A program made the position numbers and the translations under genes. Below the pieces are notes generated by a model. That model saw nothing but the letters and a program-made list of their open reading frames with translations, did no database searches and was not told the DNA's origin. From contig CAAGIZ010000253.1 of NCBI GenBank assembly GCA_900770075.1, positions 1-12,091 on the forward strand: DNA of 12,091 nucleotides. Reading direction: 5' to 3'. The DNA is from Spirochaetia bacterium. Lineage in GTDB: Bacteria > Spirochaetota > Spirochaetia > Treponematales > Treponemataceae. Shown one piece after another: positions 6,919 to 12,091 of the stretch. Position 1 is the stretch's first letter. Every line of letters starts with the position of its first letter.

Positions 6919-6952
6919 AAGACCGGGGTTTATTTTCCCGGTCTTTTTTTTT
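6919..6952 (+). terminator. Intrinsic terminator after the lipoprotein gene
   Basis: A perfect 9-bp stem, AAGACCGGG with CCCGGTCTT (6919-6927 and 6937-6945), encloses a 9-base loop and runs into nine T residues (6944-6952). It ends the lipoprotein transcript 37 bp before the permease start. Confidence 0.93.
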
Positions 6953-6988
6953 GCAAAAAATTTTTAGAAGTTTTTCTGGAGAAAAAAA

Positions 6989-8332
6989 ATGGAAATGATT
7001 TATGGAATAAAAGACAGGCCTGGCTTTGGAAAAGTCCTGCTCTTTGCCCTGCAGCAGCTTTTGGCCATTATGGCGGCAACAATCGCAGTACCTGCAATCG
7101 TCGGACACGGTCTTACCGCCTCAGCAGCCCTTTTCGGTGCCGGTGTTGGAACCTTTGTCTACCTTCTTTTTACAAAAAGCTCAAGTCCTGTCTTTTTGGG
7201 AAGTTCCTTTGCTTTTATCGGCTCAATGTTCAGTGCCTTCGGCGGGGCTGCCTCTGTTGCTGTCGGCTACTGGGGTCTTATAATCGGTGCCGTAATGGCA
7301 GGTCTTGTCTACGTTGCCATAGCAATTGCAGTAAAATGCTGCGGCGTAAACTGGATTGACCGGCTTATGCCGCCAGTCATAATCGGGCCTACTGTCTCGA
7401 TAATCGGTTTAAGCCTTTCTTCAAATGCCATCGGCGACCTTATGAAGTCTTCTGTGGAAGGCGGAAGCACCTACGTTGCCCTAATCTGCGGACTGGTAAC
7501 TCTGGCAGTAACTATGCTGTGCTCAAACTACGGGAAAAAAATCGGACGTCTTATTCCATTCATTCTTGGAATTCTTGCAGGCTACCTTGCAGCCTCTGTC
7601 TTTGCCCTGATTGGACACCTTACTTCAAATCCTGCCCTTATCATAATAAACTACTCTGCGCTGCTGGAAGTAAAGAGCTTTTTTTCCGTTCCAAAATTTA
7701 CCTTTGTGCTGGGAGGAATTGAGGGCTTAAAAGGCATAACTCCTGCCTACCTGCTGACGGTTTTTGCCGCCTATGTTCCTGTTGCCTTTGTAGTATTTGC
7801 AGAACACCTGGCAGACCACAAAAACCTTTCTGCCATAGTTGGTGTTGATTTGCTTAAAACCCCGGGTCTTACCAGAACCCTCCTTGGAGACGGAGTGGGA
7901 ACGATTATATCAACGGCCTTTGGCGGCTGTCCAAACACAACCTACGGCGAATCCATCGGCTGCGTTGCCATTACCCGCAATGCTTCCACAGTTTCAATCT
8001 GGGGCTGTGCCCTTCTGTGTATTCTTTTTTCCCTTATAAGCCCGCTGGTTGCCTTTCTGGAAACCATTCCAAACTGCGTAATGGGCGGTGTCTGCATCAC
8101 TCTCTACGGTTTTATTGCAGTTTCCGGTTTTAAGATGTTCCAGAAGGTAGATTTAAACAGCACAAAAAACCTCTTCGTTGCTTCCGTAATCTTTATAACG
8201 GGTGTAGGAGGAATGGTTTTGAAAATCGGTGCGGTTGAAATAAGAACTGTTGCCTGTGCCCTTATCCTCGGAATCCTGACAAACCTTATGCTTTCAGGAA
8301 AAACAGAGTCTGAAGGGTCACAGGAAAACTAA
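6989..8332 (+). CDS. uraA: NCS2-family uracil/xanthine permease
   Basis: This 447-residue inner-membrane protein imports a nucleobase, probably uracil, by proton symport. It is hydrophobic throughout and can hold the 14 membrane segments of the NCS2 fold. Family signatures are visible: LQQLLAIMAATIAVPAIVG at the start (21-39); GSSFAFIG in the third segment (71-78); FAEHLADHKN with substrate-site glutamate E272; and NTTYGESIGCVAITR with E321, matching the NTTYGENIG motif of UraA. Uracil versus xanthine or another base cannot be settled from sequence; the UraA-like NTTYGE favours uracil. The ATG has GGAG 7 bases upstream. No convincing promoter lies between the preceding terminator and the start, so either a weak promoter or read-through drives it. 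It converges on apt with 12 bp between stop codons. Confidence 0.92.
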   Translation: MEMIYGIKDRPGFGKVLLFALQQLLAIMAATIAVPAIVGHGLTASAALFGAGVGTFVYLLFTKSSSPVFLGSSFAFIGSMFSAFGGAASVAVGYWGLIIGAVMAGLVYVAIAIAVKCCGVNWIDRLMPPVIIGPTVSIIGLSLSSNAIGDLMKSSVEGGSTYVALICGLVTLAVTMLCSNYGKKIGRLIPFILGILAGYLAASVFALIGHLTSNPALIIINYSALLEVKSFFSVPKFTFVLGGIEGLKGITPAYLLTVFAAYVPVAFVVFAEHLADHKNLSAIVGVDLLKTPGLTRTLLGDGVGTIISTAFGGCPNTTYGESIGCVAITRNASTVSIWGCALLCILFSLISPLVAFLETIPNCVMGGVCITLYGFIAVSGFKMFQKVDLNSTKNLFVASVIFITGVGGMVLKIGAVEIRTVACALILGILTNLMLSGKTESEGSQEN

Positions 8333-8344
8333 AGGGATAAAAAC

Positions 8345-8890
8345 TTACGCTCCGCAATAGTCTATAAGGGTTGTTACGGGCGTAGGTTCCAGAATTTTTC
8401 TGTAATTTAAATCCGGAAGACCTATTACTCCGGCGATTTCCGCAACGCAAGCACCTGCCATGGCAAAGAGTTTTTTTGCTGCATCAAGGGTGCCGCCGGT
8501 TGCAATAAGGTCGTCGATTAAAAGTATGCGGTCTTCCGGCTTTACGTCGCTTTTGTGGATTTCTATCTCTGCAGAGCCGTATTCAAGGTTGTAGGACTGA
8601 GAGTATACCTGACCGGGAAGTTTTCCTTTTTTGCGGATTAAAATCAGGGGAAGGGAAAGCCTGTCTGCAAGTGGAGCCGCAAACAAAAAGCCCCTGCTCT
8701 CGGCTCCGGCAATTGCCGTGATTTTTCCGGACTGTACAAGAGGCCTGTATTTTTTTTCAAAGGCATCAAGGCAGAATTTAAAGGCCTGGGGGTTGGTAAA
8801 AATACTTGTTACGTCGTAAAAGAGAATTCCCGGTTTGGGAAAATCTGGAACACGGCGGATTGCCCTGTCCAAAACTGAATTGTCTTCCAT
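8345..8890 (-). CDS. apt: Adenine phosphoribosyltransferase
   Basis: This 181-residue cytoplasmic enzyme makes AMP from adenine and PRPP in purine salvage. The N-terminal IRRVPDFPKPGILFYDVTSI, at residues 11-30, is characteristic of Apt. AGAESRGFLFA at 61-71 and RKKGKLPG at 86-93 are the base-side and flexible-loop segments. LLIDDLIATGGTL at 123-135 is the PRPP-binding motif with the acidic pair D126/D127. Length and order match the family. The ATG at 8890 has AGGA 7 bases upstream. It faces the nucleobase permease and both are salvage genes, though on opposite strands. Upstream it is separated from tyrA by the hairpin repeat at 8921-9005. No strong promoter can be seen in the short gap, so it may depend on read-through from tyrA. 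Confidence 0.95.
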   Translation of the reverse strand: MEDNSVLDRAIRRVPDFPKPGILFYDVTSIFTNPQAFKFCLDAFEKKYRPLVQSGKITAIAGAESRGFLFAAPLADRLSLPLILIRKKGKLPGQVYSQSYNLEYGSAEIEIHKSDVKPEDRILLIDDLIATGGTLDAAKKLFAMAGACVAEIAGVIGLPDLNYRKILEPTPVTTLIDYCGA

Positions 8891-8920
8891 AAAAAAATCC
8901 TGTATTTTTAAGATGATTTT

Positions 8921-9005
8921 GCGTTAGGGGCTGTAGCAGCGGCTCTGCCGTTCCCGAAGGGAATGACAACTGCGAAAGACCCGACGGCACGACGTGCCGG
9001 AACGC
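8921..9005 (+). repeat. Intergenic hairpin repeat, copy A
   Basis: This 85-bp element has short terminal inverted repeats, GCGTT (8921-8925) and AACGC (9001-9005). It contains three hairpins in a row: CGGC-TCT-GCCG (8940-8950), TTCCC-GAA-GGGAA (8951-8963), and the near-perfect CGGCACG-A-CGTGCCG (8985-8999). It aligns with the minus strand of 3912-3992. It lies in the gap between tyrA and apt, opposite in orientation to both. The layout resembles a miniature non-coding repeat (MITE or REP-like); no protein is encoded. Confidence 0.7.
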
Positions 9006-9012
9006 CCGAATT

Positions 9013-9912
9013 TTACTTTTTTGCCACTGTCCTTATGGAACCCATTTTTATGCGCTTTTCGCGACTTTCTTCCATAAGGCTCATCAGTTTGGCTGTATCT
9101 TTTGTCTTTATGGCATTTTTGAAATTTTCAATCTGTTTTTCAAAATTTTCGATATGCTCCACAAGTTTTTCCCGGTTTGAAACAAAAAGTTCCGTCCACA
9201 AGGGGGCATTTATCATGGCAATGCGGGTTAAATCTTCAAAACTTCCGCCGCCAAAGGCTGTAATCTGGTCGTCTTTTGCGCTGTCTACAAGGGAACAGGC
9301 GATTACGTGGCACAGCTGGCTTGTAAAACCGATTTTGTAGTCGTGAATGTCGCAGGTGGTTTCTGTAATGCGAGTAAATCCTATTTCCGAGATGAAATTC
9401 CGCATCAGTTCCAGATTTTCTGGCCGGTTGCTTTCTATCGGACAGAGGATGTAGTTGTGGTCAATGAACATCTTTGCCGTGGAATTTGCATATCCTTCTT
9501 TTTCGCCCCCTGCCATAGGGTGTCCGATTATAAAATCCACATCCGGACGCAAAATCGAAGGCAGGGATTTTTCGAAGATGCCTTTTACGCCGGAGATGTC
9601 CGTAACTATTGCGCCGCTTTTGAAAAATTCCCTGTTTTTTTCCAGAAAATCGATGGTAGCCTGCGGATAGAGACAGACGTAGACAAAGTCACATTCGGGG
9701 AGCATTTTTTCGTATTCCGCTGATGTAAAGGCCTTGTCTGCTATGCCTTCGGCCAATGCCTGGGTAAGGCAGGCTGTGCTTCGGTTGCAGACGTAGATTT
9801 TTCCTTCTGCACCGCTCCGGCACAGGATTCTTTCCCTTATGGCCTTTGCGATTGAACCGCCCATTATTCCCAGACCCACGATTCCGTAGGTTAAATCCTT
9901 TAAGTTTTTCAT
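9013..9912 (-). CDS. tyrA: Prephenate dehydrogenase
   Basis: This 299-residue cytoplasmic enzyme oxidatively decarboxylates prephenate to 4-hydroxyphenylpyruvate in tyrosine synthesis, with NAD+ as likely cofactor. The N-terminus is a Rossmann fold with GLGIMGGS (G13, G15, G18). DISGVKG holds S107 of the substrate site. GHPMAGGEKEG with H131 is the family's HPxAGxE..G signature, and DIHDYKIGFTSQLCHVIACSL (188-208) matches the conserved helix with H190 and H202. No chorismate mutase or ACT domain is attached. An in-frame TTG at 9924 would add four residues, but it overlaps a GGAG (9919-9922) placed 6 bases before the ATG at 9912, so 9912 is the better start. It follows tsaD by 32 bp and is probably in the same operon. 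Arogenate use cannot be excluded. Confidence 0.9.
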   Translation of the reverse strand: MKNLKDLTYGIVGLGIMGGSIAKAIRERILCRSGAEGKIYVCNRSTACLTQALAEGIADKAFTSAEYEKMLPECDFVYVCLYPQATIDFLEKNREFFKSGAIVTDISGVKGIFEKSLPSILRPDVDFIIGHPMAGGEKEGYANSTAKMFIDHNYILCPIESNRPENLELMRNFISEIGFTRITETTCDIHDYKIGFTSQLCHVIACSLVDSAKDDQITAFGGGSFEDLTRIAMINAPLWTELFVSNREKLVEHIENFEKQIENFKNAIKTKDTAKLMSLMEESREKRIKMGSIRTVAKK

Positions 9913-9944
9913 CTTGTTCTCCAAAGTTCAGTTAAAAATGCAGG

Positions 9945-10985
9945 CTAGCGGCGCCCGAAAAATTCAAGGTTTTTGAGCCCTCGCTTAAACTGAGGAATTC
10001 TCGCACTGGCGGTGGTGTCCAGAGGGCTGGTATCTCCCCGCTTTAAAAAGTGCCAGGCAACTCCTGCTATCATAGCCCCGTTGTCTCCGCAGAGTTTTAA
10101 CGGCGGGAAGATGCACTTTATGTCAGTGCGTTCTGCCAGCATGGAGCGGAGCCTTGAATTTGCTGCAACTCCTCCGCCGGCAACCACCGTCTTTATGCCG
10201 GTATCGTCTACTGCCCTCAACAGTCTGGAAACTATGGTTTTGCAGGCTGTTTCCTGAAAGGCTGCGCAGATGTTTGCCTCTGTTTTTTCAAAACCGGGAT
10301 TTAAGAACAAATCTGCCTGATGTATGACTGCCGTCTTCAGCCCGCTGAATGAAACGTCGTAGCGGTGGTCGTCCCCCTTGTCCAGTTTTGGAACCGGAAA
10401 AGAAAAAGAAGCCGGATTGCCCTGCTGCGAAAGCCTGTCGATTACAACGCCGCCGGGATAGCCAAGACCGTAAAATTTTGAAACCTTGTCGAAGGCCTCG
10501 CCTATGGAATCGTCGATGGTAGTTCCCAAAACTTCCAGATCGTCAAAGCCCTTTACTTTTGCGATTATGGAGTGTCCGCCAGAAACCAGAAGTCCTATGT
10601 ACGGATAGGGAATGTCGTTTACAAGATGGGCTGCATACATGTGCCCCAGCATGTGATTTACGGCAATGAAGGGTTTTCGGTTTGCCCAGGCCAGAGTTTT
10701 TCCAAAGGTAAGTCCTACTAAAAGAGCACCCATAAGACCGGGACGGTTGGTAGCCGCAACTGCATCTATTTCGTTCATGGTTAAGTCCGCTTCTTTTAAC
10801 GCCTGCCGTACCACAGGCAGAATCCACTCGGCATGCTTGCGGCTTGCAATTTCTGGCACTACCCCCTTGTACACCTGATGGAAAGGTATCTGAGTGGCCA
10901 CCACATTGCTCAAAATCGTCTTTCCGTCTTCGACTATGGCACAGGCGGTTTCATCACAGGAACTTTCTATTCCAAGAACTTTCAT
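9945..10985 (-). CDS. tsaD: tRNA N6-threonylcarbamoyladenosine transferase TsaD
   Basis: This 346-residue protein transfers threonylcarbamoyl from TC-AMP to A37 of tRNAs reading ANN codons, working with TsaB and TsaE, neither of which is in the window. It has the full Kae1/TsaD/Gcp signature: MKVLGIESSCDETA at 1-14; metal-binding HMLGH with H111 and H115; LLVSGGH at 132-138; GEAFDKVSK at 162-170; the AGGGVAAN nucleotide loop at 269-276; and GDNGAMIAG at 300-308 with D301 as third metal ligand. Length is typical. The start fits the conserved N-terminus. A GGAGG at 10999-11003 lies 13 bases upstream, a longer spacing than usual. tyrA follows 32 bp after the stop. Older annotations call this family O-sialoglycoprotein endopeptidase. 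Confidence 0.97.
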   Translation of the reverse strand: MKVLGIESSCDETACAIVEDGKTILSNVVATQIPFHQVYKGVVPEIASRKHAEWILPVVRQALKEADLTMNEIDAVAATNRPGLMGALLVGLTFGKTLAWANRKPFIAVNHMLGHMYAAHLVNDIPYPYIGLLVSGGHSIIAKVKGFDDLEVLGTTIDDSIGEAFDKVSKFYGLGYPGGVVIDRLSQQGNPASFSFPVPKLDKGDDHRYDVSFSGLKTAVIHQADLFLNPGFEKTEANICAAFQETACKTIVSRLLRAVDDTGIKTVVAGGGVAANSRLRSMLAERTDIKCIFPPLKLCGDNGAMIAGVAWHFLKRGDTSPLDTTASARIPQFKRGLKNLEFFGRR

Positions 10986-11026
10986 TTTATTTATATTTCC
11001 TCCAGAAAAAACTGTCCTTTAAGGGA

Positions 11027-11054
11027 ATCTCTAAAAGTTGCAATTTTTAGAGAT
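11027..11054 (-). other. A/T-rich hairpin between the deacetylase and tsaD genes
   Basis: ATCTCTAAAA (11027-11036) and TTTTAGAGAT (11045-11054) form an exact 10-bp inverted repeat with an 8-base loop, starting 9 bases after the deacetylase stop. The stem has few G/C pairs and no T-run follows it on either strand, so it is not a standard terminator. It may be an intercistronic processing or stability element. Confidence 0.5.
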
Positions 11055-11063
11055 AACTTGATT

Positions 11064-12091
11064 TTAACGAAGCGTTGAAGGAGTTGCAAACCTATACCCT
11101 GCCTTTACAAGGTGAGGATAAATCTGTTCAAGGAGGTTTGGCAAAATTCCTGCGCTTTTATCGACGTGGGCAATCACTATGGAACTTCCGTTTTTGTTTG
11201 CAGCGTCCAGAGCCCTGTAAATCTCTTCAAGCATGGCTTCCCGGGTAACCACGTTGTCTATGTAAGGCCCGGATTTTTCAAAAATTTTTATATCCCGTTC
11301 CAGAGCAGCCTGAGGAGCCTTCGTATTTGCCGTTGTCCTGCTGTCCAAAAAGTAAATGCTGTTTTCCAGACAGGCATCCAGAACCGCCCCGATGCGAAGG
11401 ACATCTTCCGTAACTTCGCTTCCTTCGTGGTTATTGAGGCCTTTTACCCCAGGTCCAATCTCTGCAAGGTTTTCGCAGATTATGGAATGAATCTGCTCAA
11501 AACTCATGTCTACGGTTATTTTTCCCGGACCGGGATTAAGGCTGTGGTTAAGTGACTGCATGGGCTGGTGTAAAATAAGTTCTTTTCCGTAAGAGCGGAC
11601 GACAGAAGCACACTCTTTTGAATGAGCAAGTTTTGGAAGCACGGCAATGGTCAGCGGGAAAGGCAGGCCGGCATATCTTTTAGTAAACTCAACGTTCAGT
11701 CCTGCATCGTCAATCACAAAAACCAGGGTAGCTCCGTTTTTTGCAGGAGGAATTGAAAAAGGATTTTTCTGCAGGCCGGAAGAAGAATCTGCCGGTTTTG
11801 ACGGGGAAGTTACCGTCTTTGCAGGAAGGAGTTCTGTCTTTGAAGGCAGTTTTTCTGTTTTTGAAGGCAGTTTTTCTGTCTTTGAAGGCAGTTTTTCTGT
11901 TTTTGAGGGGGAATTTACCGTCTTTGCAGGCGTTTTTTGTGCCGGTCGGGAAGGTTCTGCCGGTTTTGAAACGGGATTTTCTGTTTGTGAAAGGGATTTT
12001 TCACTCTTTGCCAGGGAATTTGCCCTATGCAAGTCAGAGTTTTCTGTCTTTGAAGCAGGAGAGGCCGTCCTGGGAGCGGCAATCTTTTGTA
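11064..12091 (-). CDS. Divergent polysaccharide deacetylase (YibQ/DUF610 type), 5' end off window
   Basis: The frame is open from the right edge to the TAA at 11064-11066, giving at least 341 residues with the N-terminus missing. A TTG at 12032 could be read as a start but has no ribosome site, and the same Lys/Ser/Pro-rich composition continues upstream, so the real start lies beyond the window. The C-terminal 230 residues match the divergent polysaccharide deacetylase family: VFVIDDAG near 11720-11700, LPFPLTIAVLP, LHQPM near 11570, GLNNHEGS near 11430, YFLDSRT near 11345, and the closing IVIAHVD. Family members are envelope proteins thought to act on polysaccharide or peptidoglycan-like substrates; substrate unknown. 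The preceding low-complexity region contains a 21-bp tandem repeat and probably spans the periplasm from an unseen membrane anchor. tsaD follows 78 bp downstream. Confidence 0.88.
   Translation of the reverse strand, partial: QKIAAPRTASPASKTENSDLHRANSLAKSEKSLSQTENPVSKPAEPSRPAQKTPAKTVNSPSKTEKLPSKTEKLPSKTEKLPSKTELLPAKTVTSPSKPADSSSGLQKNPFSIPPAKNGATLVFVIDDAGLNVEFTKRYAGLPFPLTIAVLPKLAHSKECASVVRSYGKELILHQPMQSLNHSLNPGPGKITVDMSFEQIHSIICENLAEIGPGVKGLNNHEGSEVTEDVLRIGAVLDACLENSIYFLDSRTTANTKAPQAALERDIKIFEKSGPYIDNVVTREAMLEEIYRALDAANKNGSSIVIAHVDKSAGILPNLLEQIYPHLVKAGYRFATPSTLR
11833..11895 (-). repeat. 21-bp tandem repeat, three copies, encoding PSKTEKL-type units
   Basis: Three consecutive 21-bp units (11833-11853, 11854-11874, 11875-11895) are identical except for one base that alternates c/t and only switches AAG and AAA lysine codons. 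A decayed fourth copy follows to 11916, and looser SKT/AKT/SKP units flank both sides. Because the unit is a multiple of three, copy number can change without loss of frame. It forms a Lys/Pro/Ser/Thr-rich tether in front of the deacetylase domain. Confidence 0.85.

Noticed and set aside
8921..9005. Hairpin series considered as an intrinsic terminator for tyrA
   Set aside because: The stems are strong, but none is followed by a T-run on the minus strand, and the sequence recurs elsewhere as a repeat.
9307..9723. Plus-strand frame of 138 codons opposite tyrA
   Set aside because: It is antisense to the conserved prephenate dehydrogenase core, with no start signal.
11112..11555. Plus-strand frame of 147 codons opposite the deacetylase
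   Set aside because: It is antisense to the conserved deacetylase domain, with no independent motif.
11833..11895. Tandem repeats considered as a CRISPR array
   Set aside because: The units are directly adjacent with no spacers, lie in a coding frame and encode a repeated peptide.
12030..12032. TTG at 12032 as the start of the deacetylase gene
   Set aside because: There is no ribosome site, and the open frame of the same composition continues to the window edge.

Overview
The window most likely comes from the chromosome of a host-associated spirochaete of the Treponema type. This is an inference from several traits: a eukaryote-like hexokinase-family kinase of the sort treponemes carry, a Rep-type helicase, an abundant-looking lipoprotein with an LASC lipobox, many A/T homopolymer runs between genes, and structured intergenic repeats. 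No 16S or other marker is present, so the genus is a judgement and not a proof. There is no phage, plasmid, IS element, CRISPR array or tRNA/rRNA. Most of the window is ordinary chromosomal gene content.

Layout. (1) 1-3780, minus strand: a hexokinase-family sugar kinase followed 35 bp later by a very long open frame that runs off the left edge. That frame encodes an exported protein with a zinc-peptidase motif (HELVH plus a downstream WFEG glutamate), a beta-rich middle, a Ser/Glu-rich linker and a C-terminal part that looks like an outer-membrane barrel. (2) 3781-4078: a divergent intergenic region with a TATAAT box for the kinase, an A/T-tract block, and copy B of a hairpin-rich repeat. (3) 4079-6175, plus strand: a Rep/PcrA/UvrD-type helicase. 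(4) 6176-6952: a small lipoprotein gene with its own A/T-rich promoter region, a strong Shine-Dalgarno, unusual codon use and a clear intrinsic terminator. (5) 6989-8332, plus strand: an NCS2 uracil/xanthine permease. It is convergent with adenine phosphoribosyltransferase (8345-8890, minus), with only 12 bp between the two stop codons. (6) 8921-9005: copy A of the hairpin repeat. (7) 9013-12091, minus strand: a divergent polysaccharide deacetylase (5' end off the right edge), tsaD and a prephenate dehydrogenase, probably one transcription unit that may continue through the repeat into apt.

How the genes relate. uraA and apt are both nucleobase-salvage genes, one importing and one converting bases to nucleotides. 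tsaD (tRNA t6A37 modification), tyrA (tyrosine synthesis) and the helicase are housekeeping. The exported peptidase, the lipoprotein and the deacetylase belong to the cell envelope.

The most interesting signals are: the two-copy intergenic repeat, whose hairpin stem shows a compensatory G-C to C-G change between copies; the large peptidase/barrel protein; the codon-biased lipoprotein gene with an inverted repeat over its promoter; and in-frame low-complexity expansions in three separate genes, including a 21-bp tandem repeat.
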